From Euptelea pleiosperma (lineage: Eukaryota > Streptophyta > Magnoliopsida > Ranunculales > Eupteleaceae): a stretch of 64,000 nucleotides of DNA. Positions within the stretch are counted from its first letter, which is position 1. Each line of letters starts with the position of its first letter. Both the position numbers and the translations under genes were made by a program. The stretch is taken from the NCBI GenBank assembly GCA_035048495.1, contig CM068551.1, positions 11,967,248 through 12,031,247 of the forward strand, in the 5' to 3' direction. This document shows positions 48,010 through 59,158 of this stretch, piece after piece. A model generated the notes under the pieces. It worked only from the letters and a program-made list of their open reading frames with translations. It searched no databases and was not told the origin of the DNA.

Positions 48010-48812
48010 AAAATTGTGTTCTAAACAATGTTCGTCAAGCTGCCCAATTCTCCAAAGAGTATCCTCACTTCAACTTGCATTAGTACAGTGTGTTTAGGAA
48101 AATTAGGATGGATTTGATCGTTGGCATAGATCCCAAGTTCAAAGCTTGCAAATGGGCTCTCCCACCTAGAGGAGTTATAAAACTCAACTGTGCCTCTAAA
48201 GGAAACCCTAGTTTGAGTGCCATAGGAGTTATTTGCCGTAATGATAAAGGTGAGATTCAAGGGGTGTTGGTTGAGGGTGTGAGAGTTGTCACCAATTTTA
48301 TAGCTAAGTCTGTGGCGATTGTGAAGGGTGCTTCAATTGCTCTTGCCAAAGGGTGGAAGTCAGTTTGGATTGAATCTGATTGCTCGGCAGCTGTGAGGGC
48401 GTTTAACTCTAAGAAGATTCCTTGGAATGTTCGTCCGGACTGGGAGTGTATAGAGCATGAGTTTGATTATTTGTTGATCTCCTCCACTTGGAGGGATGAA
48501 AATTTTGGGGTTGACAAATGCGTTACTAGGGGTTGTTACCTAAGTCGTGGGGTGTCTAATTGGTGGGACCATAGACTATACCGGACTTTCTGTCTTTTGT
48601 GGAGGATCCTAATTAATAGGGTGTACTTTAGGTTTGATTAACCCGGGTTGGGTTTTTGGGGCTTGGTGTGATTTTGTTTGTTGATGAAGGGTGTGCTTTC
48701 CTAGGTTGCCCTCCGCCATTGTGATGCAACGCCTTGCCCCGGATGTATTTGTATTTTCTCTTATTTATTTCTTTTGGTCCTTTTGAATAAAATTACCTTA
48801 GCAAAAAAAAAA
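48010..48812 (+). pseudogene. LINE RNase H domain and 3' end with poly(A)
   Basis: Coding part 48090..48641: KWALPPRGVIKLNCASKGNP, IGVICRNDKGEI and WIESDCSAAVRAFNSKK are the RNase H-like domain at the C-terminus of plant LINEs. Just upstream VRQAAQFSKEY continues the linker interrupted at 42740. After the stop come a GC-moderate 3' UTR, ATAAAATTACCTTAGC and an A-tail ending at 48812. The 16 bases after the tail recur at 40676..40691. Confidence 0.8.
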
Positions 48813-48828
48813 GAGAATAGTGAAGAAA
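48813..48828. repeat. 16-bp direct repeat: candidate LINE target-site duplication (right copy)
   Basis: GAGAATAGTGAAGAAA directly follows the poly(A) tail and is identical to 40676..40691. Length and placement fit target-primed reverse transcription. The left copy is 1.7 kb upstream of the first recognisable LINE domain. Confidence 0.6.
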
Positions 48829-51654
48829 TTTGATTAAACAAAAATTTTGTAGCAAAAGTAAAAGAGAAAAGAATTGATTGATTGAATTTTTAATTTTATA
48901 ATTGCATTAAAAAGAGAAAATTTAATTAATTTTGATTAACTTTAAGAATTTAAAAATCATCAAGGATCGGGACCCACCACCATTAAACTGTAAAGATCAA
49001 ATCTTTTTTTTAGCTTAGTCTTTCCTTACTATAATTCTTCATTCCAAACAAGAATTAATGTTGTGCTTGAATGGACAATAGGCAATCAAATCATTTTTAT
49101 TTCTTAACTATTAATGTAGCAAAAGAAAACTATTTAAATTTTGAGGATTCCTTATAACGAAAGAATTTATTTCAATGACTCAACTTTTAATAAATTAACC
49201 ACTTAATAAAATAATTAATTAAAGCTAATTGTTATAGATGTTCTTCTTTTGAAGGTTGCCCATCTTACTACTCATGATGATGGATCCCTTACCTTGATGG
49301 AAGGGATCTCATCCTACCATGGTTGGTAGATCAAGCTCGTTTAAATGAGAAATAAAAAAAGAAAATTGCAAAACAAAATATTTAACTATGACAAGTACAT
49401 GAAAGAAATTAAAAAAAAATGCATTAATAATAAAACACTCTTACAAATTGTAGAATTTCTCTATTTTCTTTGGAAAAAAAATTTGCAACAATTACTTGAA
49501 AAATTAAATTCAAACTTCGTTCTCCTTTTTCTCCCCTCTCCCATCTCATTTTTTCTTTTCATCTCTGGAAATATGTCCATTATTTATAGACTTTGGCTCA
49601 CAAATTAACGACTGAGATTGAATTGCTGCATGGTTGGCATGAAAGTGGAAATAGGCAACAAATTTTGAATTAAGGAAAGAAAAAAATAAGGGTGAACGAA
49701 AAAATAGAAAGAGGGATTTTTGGTAAACAAAGAAAGATATATGGAATGATTTCATGCTTCACAAGATTTGATCTTGTACTTCTCAGCTATTGTAGCAAGC
49801 TCTAAAAATATTTGAGAAAAATATATGGTTTGCATGACTCGAATCCAAGATCTAAATGCAAGGCTTGGAATTTCAATGTAATGAGCCCACATTTGCAGAG
49901 GGTAACCAAGCACAGATATTGTGGTGCCACGGTAAAAAAATGCAAAATGCATTGGTTTGCCGTGTACCAAGCAGAGCCTTGGACTTCTAAATCCTCTTGT
50001 AACTTAAGAGTCTATAGGCATTAGCCTCTCATGACAGATAATGACCATTTAACAGCTCACAGGAATACATTAGTTTTTTTTTTATGCACCTTTAATACAA
50101 CATTTGGCTTCAAAAGAAGTATGTATGGAATCTCTGGTCTGGTAACATCAGATTGCACAATTTAGATGGACTCATTTAAAATTGATGTTTGTGTCGCATA
50201 TTCTAATGGATAATAACAAAAAATAATGGAACACAACGAAAATAAAAGATTAATATACTTAAGCTTAGGGTTAGGCGGACCCCTACCTGAATTTAAATAA
50301 AAAGATATTATAATTTAAAGTTCACACATGTTACGTTTTACCGTGCGGATGTTCTTCCACCTTTGGTGAACCCATAGATAGCAATTCGGCATACAACGAA
50401 GATTCAAAACAGGAAAAGTGGAGTATAATTCGGTTTCAGGATACAAAAATTTAGTTGAAAATCATTGTTGAAGTGTTCTATTCGTTTAGCCTTAAAAAGC
50501 CAGAATTTTACCATTTTTTTTCATTCTATATGTCCATTTAATTAGGGTGGCAATTTGGCCAGCGGCCAAGCCCGGCCCGACTTGGCCCGTGAGTTAGATG
50601 GGTCAGACCAGGGTCCCAAAATCTAGCCCGCAACCCAGCCCAAAATATGATTCATGGGTTGTGCTCGTACTGGGTTATAGGCTGGGCCTTAAAGCCCAAC
50701 CTGGAGCCCAATCTGCAGCCCGGCCCGAGCCCAGGCACTACACTATTAAAACTTGGTACATTTTGCCCCTTAACGGGCCGGCCCTTCATTGCAACTATTT
50801 GAAATTTTGTGTGACACCTGGTTACTTAACTCAAGTATGTATTTTCACAAAAAATGAGTAGGTCGCTGTTGGACAAATATAGTCTGCAACCGTTTGCAGA
50901 CTTAAAAGTACGCAAAAATTGTCAGTACTATTGTTGGATGTCCCTTGAAAAATGTGTTATTTCTTGGTTTTAAAAGAATTCTTTTATAATTAAAAACACT
51001 TTTTTCAATGAGCATTCAATGGTGGATTTAATGTTTACATACTTTTAAGTCTGCAAACGATTGTAGACTAGATTTGTCCGTTGCTGTTGGGCTTGGCGGT
51101 GCCGTCCTCCATACACAGTACACTGGGCCGCTGCCTAATATCAATCTGGATCATACATTGAATGGGCCACCAGTTGGACGGACAATAACAGAAGGTTTGG
51201 AGTTAATCAATCATAACTGGCTTTCCTTGCCTACTATATAGTATATACAAGCCTGAAACCCAACACATTTCAAGCCCGTGGCCCGTACCGGGACCAAGCC
51301 TGTCGGCCCGACTATAGGCCGGGCCATGGAATGGGCCTAGGTTTTAATTTTGTGTTGAAGCCTGGCCTGCGGCCTGGCCCGAGTTGCTGGCTGACTTGGT
51401 CAGCTAGTTAGCAATTCTACGTACTATACACGTATTATACCCGAATAGTAAGTTTTTTTGAAAAAATGTTTTAAACAACCATACGCATTGAATTATACAG
51501 ATTATTCTCCGTTTTTTCTCTAAAACCAATTAAAACACGTATTTCTATTTTTTTTCAATAAAACCTTCGAATAATACTTCAAATTCAACACGTGCCGGAA
51601 AAAGTCCATTGATGCATTCTTAGAGATCAATGACTTGACTTTTTTTTATATCCG
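48829..51654. other. No gene recognised
   Basis: AT-rich. 50538..50760 starts tagggtggcaatttgg and is rich in ggcccgacc / gcccggcc tracts, and 51250..51410 has more of them; these look like hAT-type GC-rich repeat remnants. No exon-like structure. Confidence 0.4.
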
Positions 51655-51890
51655 GACGATCTCCAATCACGGTTGAAAGTCAGCCAGATTGGTGATTTTT
51701 AGCAATTGGATCTTTGTACCCACCCCAAAATAATGATCCAATCCTATCCATTGTTCAAAATCATCTATGAAAAAGACTAAAATCTGACAGATATAATGCA
51801 CTAATCATGCTAATGTTTGGTCTGTCCACCTAGGGATGGGCTTAACATCCATTCGATCAATGGTCTCTACGAGTGTTCCACGTGAGGAAT
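51655..51890. mobile_element. Degraded Mutator-like MITE (family A)
   Basis: Contains tcggttgaaagt, gattttttagcaattggatc, ctaatgtttggtctgtcc, cctagggatgggc and gttccacgtga in family order. Termini are lost. Confidence 0.5.
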
Positions 51891-52065
51891 TTTTTATCTT
51901 GCCGATTTTTTATCTAGCGTCTAGGCCGCACCTAAAAATAGACCATATATAGGCGATTTTTGGTGCCGCTGTGTTTATACTAAATCGTATTATACACGAA
52001 TTATTCTCGAACTGTTTTTATTCTGTTTCTCGTTTATTTGACCATTTTTTACCGTATTTCAAAAA

Positions 52066-52458
52066 GGGTCAGGCTCAGGGGACACATATTTTCACACACA
52101 ATTTTGGTGTACCAACATGGAAGATGAATCAATGGCTGATTTTTGGTGAGGATTATCTCCTCACCATATAGATCACCCCAACCAAATAAGGCAGCCTATT
52201 CTGAAATTTCTAACACCATCAAATGTGGGTTTCAAGTCAACGGTAAAAAATAGACGGTCCCTAATTTTTCAACTTGTAAACCATGCTATGAATATCAGAA
52301 TGATTTGAATTTTTGTGAGGGTGATCTCCTCACCATAGAGACCATCCTCACCAAAAATCATCCCATTCCAAAACTTCTAATTTATATATTGGCCCCGACG
52401 ATTTTTTTGAGTGAAATTGTGAGTGAAAATATGTGTCCGCTGAGCCTGAGCCTGACCC
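52066..52458. mobile_element. Mutator-like MITE, different family (C), exact 9-bp target duplication
   Basis: Starts GGGTCAGGCTCAGGGGACAC and ends GTGTCCGCTGAGCCTGAGCCTGACCC (a 6-bp duplication inside the right end). It is flanked by TTTCAAAAA at 52057..52065 and 52459..52467, exact 9 bp. The interior has gtgaggatTatctcctcacc-type fold-backs. A relative lies at 39033..39421. Confidence 0.85.
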
Positions 52459-52467
52459 TTTCAAAAA

Positions 52468-55400
52468 TTTTAAAACGGATTATATTTGTACTATTCCCGT
52501 CCCGAATTTTTTCGGAGGCCGAATTGCTAACTAGGGGTCAGCCCGCCCAACTTAGGTCTGGCGGGCCAAGTAAACGGGTGATGACCATAATGATTTCCTA
52601 AATTCATTATAAAGATACATGAAATCATAATGAACAGTTGTAATTTCGGTTTAGAAATTCTCAGGGGATGACTCATGCCTACAGGATACCCAAAGCATGC
52701 GTCCTGGCCAGGCTGGTAGGGACGCCCACGCTGAACAACGAGCTCTCCTTCCATATGCTATTCCATTCTCCTTCCTCTTGAGAGAAAACCCTCCTGAAAA
52801 TTCAATAGAAATGAAACCTAATTTTCAAATCATTCCTCCAAGTACACACATCACCATAATTCAGACAAATTGACTGTGCCATTTGCAAAGCAGAGATGGT
52901 ACATTTTGTCCCCTGTTCCCTTAACGGTCCGGCCATTCATTGCAACTATTTGAAATTTTGTGTTAGAATTCACAATAAAAGAGTAGGTTGCTATTGGGGT
53001 TGGCGGTGCCGTCCGTGGCACACTTCTAGAGACCACTGACCGTATGTATGTTTGGCCCATCCTTAGGTGGACCCACAGACCGAAAATCAGCCTGATTAGT
53101 GTCTCCACACATTGGTGGACTTACACTCCAGTAAAATGGCCCGATTGGTGATATCTAGCCATGATTCGAGCATTTTCATAATGGGCTTAGAACCCATCCA
53201 AAGGCAAGTTCAATTTTGTGTCCACTGATCCTGACCGTTTTTGGTTTTTGGTAAAAAAAGATCTCTCTCTCTCTTTCTCTTCCTGTCCGTTTTTGGTTTT
53301 GGTGAAAATAGATAGAAAAAATCTGAGGCCGAAATTTCTAGCCCTGTTGGTCTGAGCTAAGGGTTTAGGGTTCTCAATGTTGGATTGAGTTCTAGACGGT
53401 TCAGCCCAATCCGAAATTTCTAACCAAAATGTTGGACTGGGCTGATTGTTAGAAACTGTTGGACTGAGTCTGAAAGTTAGAAATTGCAGAATGGGCTGAT
53501 TGATGGTTGTCAAAAATGGTTGTCCCCTGAACCTCACCCTTTTTTTGGGGTTTGAGGTTTGTATTTTATATTTTTTGGTTTGGGATTTTTTATTGGGTTT
53601 GGGGTTTAGTATTTTGGTTTGGGATTAAATGGGCTGATTTTAAATTTCTAACAAAAATGTTGGACTGAGGTGATTTTTGGTGAAGACCAATAGAAAAAAT
53701 CTGCCCAATTTCTATCAGCCCAATCCGAAATTTCTAACCGTGTCAAATATGGTGAAGATGATCGGTTAAAATGGTTGTCCCCCGAACCTGACCCTTCTTT
53801 TTTGGGGTTTGGGGTTAGAAATTTCAGAATGGGTTGATTTTTTGTTGGGGTGATCTATAAATCGGCCATTGATGGTAGTTCCCCGAACCTGACCCTTTTT
53901 TTTTGGGGTTTGATGTTTGTATTTTTTTATTTTTTTGGTTTGGGATTTTTTTTTTTGGGTTTGGGGTTTTGAATATTGGTTTGATTGGTTTTGTTTTGGG
54001 ATTGACAATGACATGTTCTAATGGGTTTTGGTCTGAATTTGTGTGGTTGGGGATTGTTGTTAAACGTGATTTTTGTCAAGTGACCATTCAATCAAATGGT
54101 TATGCATCATGTTGTCTGTAATGGTTGGTTCTGATGATTCTAACAAATGGACAGATCTCATTCTTTTGAACGGTGAATGTAGTATTTTGAGATCAATTCT
54201 TTTGACCCATCCACAAGATTGGTACGTAAGTTCATCCGAGGTCTGGATCAACAAGAATCTGAGATGCCCCACCATTGCTGGATTGTTAGATGAGGCCAAA
54301 ATTGTTGGATTGTTAGGTGTCTCTTTTTTCCTTTTTTCACTTTTTTTTTTGAGGCCAAGAGTACTTTTCCTGCAATATTCAATCATTGATGTTTTCATAG
54401 TTTCTAATTTATAGATGCTGTTAGAAGACAACCTAACTATATGGTTGGATACACATAAGTAGATGGCTGGTTCTGGATGGGTAGTTGAGCTGCTGAAATT
54501 CTTTGTAGCAGGGAGATTTTCGGTAGAAATTAGCGGTCTTTGATGTTCAACGGGTTCTCTTGAAACTACCTTCAAAATCTCACCAATTTTAAACTCTGAA
54601 ATTAGCAGCTATAGTAGTTCAAATGTCTTAACCAACCTGAAAAGAGAATGATTTTTATGCAATGTTTTAATATACATTTTAGTCTATTATTACACTACCT
54701 TCAATGACAATACCCAAGAATGTTGATGATATGAAAAATCAGAAAGCAACTATTTTATGTTAATATGAAAATGTCAGAAAGCACTATAAATTTGCTTCGT
54801 AAAAGTTCAGTTATTAGATTGGGGTAGCAATATGTTGTCATCAGTCCCTCTAATTCACGTGTCAAAGTTTGCAGCCCATGAATATCGAGAATAATAAGGA
54901 CTCATGGATGCAGAGCATCTGGAGCACGCCTTGGACAACGAGAGCAAGGAGTTGGTGCATCTTGAGCCTTACTCAAAGACAACCTGCAAAATTTGCAACT
55001 GAGTGTACGTATAACTTCAGCTAACATAACATGGTTGGAAGTCGCCAACCAGACACAAGTTCAGTGGGTCATTGAAGCAAATGTTTGGAGAGATTCTTTT
55101 CAACAGTCTGTTGGTGGAGATCCAAACTTACAAAGTGTTGCATAGGTGTGGGTGTGTGTACTCTCCTTACTCCTTGCTTCATTGTTCTATGTTTTCATTT
55201 TTCCTTCTCTCTCTAACAATTGAATGTTTATGGCCGTCGCTTGAAGGTTACATCCAGTATTGTTTTTGTTAGTTTGGGCGCTTTATCTTTATTTGTATAG
55301 AGTTTCTTATGTGATTTTTGTACATCCAAGCTCTTGAAAGACTTTTGCATACATTTAGGCCTACTTTGTACATCCAAACTCATAATTTGTTGTTTTTAAC

Positions 55401-56240
55401 TACTATTCTTTATGAGGTTTTGTCAAATTACACATTGCATTAACTAATTTCCTTCGTAAGTGTTGAGTTTTGCTTAATTTCACAATGAATTTATGTTTCG
55501 TCCATTCTTTCTTGACTGGGTTTCGAAGTATTCATTCATTCTTAGGATATAAGAAGTGATGTTTCTTGGGCTATGTTTAATTCTACTTAATTGTTAGTTT
55601 CTTTCATTAACTGAGATAATTTAATAATTGGGTCAGAAGCTTAAAGTGGAATGGAGGAATTGGGTTTGATCGGGTTGGGTAAAGTAAATTCAACGACAAC
55701 ATTGGGCCGAATTCAGAATAACTGACGTGAATGCATGCTTCATCGTGAATGTAATGTACTCGTTCATTTTGTTGATTACACATTTTGCTTAATTCTGTAA
55801 ATTTTTAATTACTAGCTTTATGTTTATTATCAATTCATTATCTTAGTTTTATGAATTGAGATGGCATTATTATTTTGTAATTGATTCAGTTGTCATACTG
55901 CAAGTGGCCTGGGGAGAATCTACTATGACTGAAGTAGAGAGATTGTTACTTGGAGAAGCTCTTTAGGGTCCCACAAAACCAGAGATATGTTCTTTTCTTT
56001 GAGAGGTAGGTTTTGTTATGTTGTTTGAATTGAATTTGTGATCTGAGACAGGTTTCAATACTTTATGAGGAAATATTTCGCTTCATATATTGTTGGTGTT
56101 GGTATTGCATTTTTTTTTAATGTTTGAGGAAATTAATTACAAGCCATATGAACTTAAGATTTGTGCTTATCAATCATTCTCTTAGGTTTTTTCTAATATT
56201 TTTCGTCACTCCCATCTCTTGCTTATGGAAATGGGTTCGA
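52468..56240. other. No gene recognised; repeated GGGGTTTGG-rich blocks
   Basis: A family A fragment is at 53005..53110 (ctgaccgtatgtatgtttgg, cagcctgattagtg). From 53200 to 53950 the block gttgtccccYgaacctSaccctt followed by ttttttggggtttg recurs three times (near 53517, 53777, 53878), with family C-like ends. 54000..56240 has only short frames. Confidence 0.4.
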
Positions 56241-56363
56241 GTGCTGAAGGCACAAGTACTATTAAGATTTTTTTCTCTTAGGAAGTGGGTTTGAGTGCTG
56301 AAGGCACCCGTTTATTTGCAATCGCTTTTTCAGGGAGTGCTGTTGGCACGGGTCATCCCCTAG
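56241..56363 (+). mobile_element. 3' end of an upstream Helitron with three tandem hairpins
   Basis: The final hairpin GTGC-TGTTG-GCAC (56337..56349) is followed by ten bases and CTAG at 56360..56363, the canonical Helitron 3' terminus, with T next. Two further hairpins GTGC-TGAAG-GCAC at 56241..56253 and 56295..56307 sit in a duplicated context (gggttcgag / gggtttgag). The 5' end of this element was not found. Confidence 0.7.
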
Positions 56364-56989
56364 TCTATATAACAAGGGACGAAGTTTGTCCCTGGCTTCA
56401 TAAAGAGTGGCTGAGATCGAATCCATCCTTTTGTTTTGGATGGTCGATCTCACCCACTTATTTTTCACTTCAAATTTTCACTTCGCGCCCATTTTTTGGG
56501 CTCACCTAACCCCACGTCCTCTCTATGTGAAACTCACCCCTCTCTCACCTGTCTCCACTCCTTTCTCTCTCGCGCGCATTAGATTGCCATTTCCACACCC
56601 TAAAGACGCTTTTGTGTTTGCTTCTGGGATCAGGCAGTGGACAGGGTTTTGAGGGACATCCATCGGGTGTTGAGTAACCCTACAACTTCCAGGTATCTCT
56701 TTCTTTCTCCCTCTGTCTCCACGCTCTCTCCAGAGCTACAATCACAACCTCTCCTCTCTCTCTCTCTCATCTTGCCATGATCACGCAGCAAGTTTCTGAG
56801 ATCGCCATTTTCGTCCGAGGTCTGCAACTTCGTACACGCAGTGATTGCACAACGAGTTTCTCTGCCCGAAATCTGCAAATCAAGGTGTTTTAAGGGTTCA
56901 TTCTTAGATTCTCGGGTGATATTTGCTACATTAGGGTTTATTTGAGCTTAGATCAAAGAACTGTTTTAGGGTTTCGTGGTTCTGCATTT

Positions 56990-57175
56990 TGGATCGAATT
57001 TGAGCATTACATTTGGTTTTGTTTCAGGTATGGATCACATCCTAGCATCACTCGAGCTATCCCCTCAGCGACTCTGTTCTTTGTCGAGTCTTATCTTCTT
57101 TTGGAGAATCTCTCTCTAGGGCAAGCGTTCTCGCTATCCCCTCAGTGACTCTGTTCTTCGTCGATCTCGCTCTTG
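56990..57175 (+). repeat. Short internal duplication in the Helitron
   Basis: The segment ctatcccctcagYgactctg followed by ttcttYgtcga occurs near 57059 and again near 57135, about 77 bp apart, with two differences. Confidence 0.7.
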
Positions 57176-57659
57176 CATTCATGGTAATCAATCCATCTCT
57201 TTTATCCTCCTTGAATCTTGATGGGGGAATAGTTGGTCATATTTTGCTCTAGCGTTTCATTGGAAATTTTATTTTATTTTTATGGCAGGAAATGTATCCA
57301 AAATTATTTTTCAGAAAAATAAATGACATTGTATTGTATTTACATTCATAGCATCCTCAACAATTATATTTACCAATTCCTAGGGAATTTAGTAATTATA
57401 AGGTTAGCCATAAAGTTGCTTGTTCTGTTTCTCAAGAGTAAGGGGTTGAGTGAGCAAAATTTTATTCCTACAAAAGAAAGTGGAAGATTGGATTGCTGTT
57501 AAGGCATCTAAGTCAATTCACGTCCACATTTGTACTGTAAGCGTGGTATATTTAAGCATGGTATATTTTATGGTGTACATTCGTACTATTTCAGTTCTTA
57601 GAATTCAGGAAAACTTTTCATTACATCAGTTTTTAATGCATTACTCCTTTAATTTCCAG

Positions 57660-57840
57660 ATTCAAATGGAAATTGGTTGGGTCTGACTAATTTGATCTTA
57701 GTTAATGCCACCATAACAGAGTTGCCAGATGCCATAGGTCTAGCTTCACTCAGAAAATTAAAGCCTCTGCAACAATTTCTTATGGAGGAAACGGTGTTAA
57801 AGAATTACCTGAAGAATTTGGGATGCTTCCAAGCTTAAAG
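57660..57840 (+). pseudogene. Captured leucine-rich-repeat gene fragment
   Basis: After an acceptor-like ttaatttccag, the frame reads NWLGLTNLILVNATITELPD, AIGLASLRKL. A one-base shift then gives ASATISYGGNGVKELPEEFG, MLPSLK before a GTACCG donor. The LxxLxLxxxxxxxLPxxIGxLxxLxxL spacing is that of plant LRR proteins (NLR or intracellular LRR). The frameshift and isolation mark it as a dead fragment. Confidence 0.7.
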
Positions 57841-59038
57841 GTACCGAAAAAATGCTCATCAATCAGGTTGATTTTTAGTGTAGGTCCATCAAGGATGGGC
57901 CAATCATTCATGGGGTGTGAAAAGATTTGGCTGAGTCTGAGTGAGTTGTATCAGTTGGGTGTTGGTCGAGTCTCACACATAGCCGAATTTTTAAGCATTA
58001 ACATCAACAAACTGATTTTTACATCTAGGTGATGAAATGGGTAGCATCAACAAATTGATTTTGAAGATTGCAGTGGAGTTCTTAAGGGAATTAACTGAAG
58101 ATTTAACCCAGAGGCCTGTTCTCTTGGGGGATGGACTCACACTTCGGAAGCGGATACTGTTGTGTTTTCAACATTGCATTCTTTTGTGGTATGTAATGCC
58201 CCTCTTTTTATACTACTATATTGTTGTTCTTTTTCTGAAACATTTGGTCCCTTTCTTTACTTATTTCCCAGTAATTATAGCTTGGGATCTTGGCTAAACA
58301 GCAATAGTTTCTTGGTGGGACAACAATAATGCCTGTTGTCATTTTCCTACAAGACCTTTGTATGTAATGTCATACACATATTTTCTCCTTTTATGAAACT
58401 AAGAAATCTAAAAGGAACATTAGAGGTCCATCCACTTTTGTACTCCAACACCATTATAAAAACTTAGGGTTTACTTATTGTTGTTGGGCTCCTGATGAAC
58501 AAGGAATTTAGTTTAATCAGTTTAATTATGCACTTTGTCATTATGTTTACATCTCAGCGAAACTCGATCAATCAAATGAGTTACAGCCCGTTTGCTATTT
58601 GCATCCCATTATGTGGAGTTGCTGAGTGTCTTCGGTTCGGGTTTGTTTACAGGGGAGTTCTTTCGGATGGATATTAACACACATTAATTAAAATAGTTTA
58701 GGTATTTTTGCCTCTCTGTTTCTCCTCTTCACAGATTAATTCGTAAATCGTCTCTCAATCCTCTTTGTTTTAATTACTGCTTACATTTTCGTAATATTTT
58801 TCAAAATTTCCTATCATTCGAATCTCTTAATATTTGTTTCAATCATCTCTCTCAGATTTGTTTGGGCACGAGATATCTGGAAGCCATATCAGATTGAGAG
58901 ATCAAAGAGTTCGATTAGATAGAAGTTATTGTCGGGTCTTCTACTCGGCGAATTTGGGCATCGGGGTTATTGCCAGTGCTTTGAGCTTATTACCTATCAC
59001 GGGCATGCACACACAGAGAGCATTAGAAGACTAAAGTG

Positions 59039-59158
59039 GTTGCCCATGCCCAAGTAATTTACGACAAGGTAATTGGAAGAAGCCGAGGGTATGGGTTTGT
59101 GACCATGTCTACGGTCGAGGAAGTGGAAGTAGCGGCGCAGCAGTTCATGAATGGCCAT
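59039..59158 (+). pseudogene. Captured RNA-recognition-motif fragment, chloroplast RNP (cp29)-like
   Basis: Forty codons: VAHAQVIYDKVIGRSRGYGF then VTMSTVEEVEVAAQQF and MNGH, ending at a perfect donor GTAAGT. GRSRGYGFVTM is the RNP1 motif, and the flanking VIYDK and VEEVE...AAQQF are typical of chloroplast ribonucleoproteins of the cp29/cp31 type. Only this half-RRM is present, and it follows an in-frame stop upstream, so no functional product is expected. Confidence 0.8.

Noticed and set aside
53187..54575. Frames of 116 and 171 residues on the minus strand
   Set aside because: They lie in repeated GGGGTTTGG-type blocks and AT-rich sequence, with no motif and no splice-consistent neighbours.
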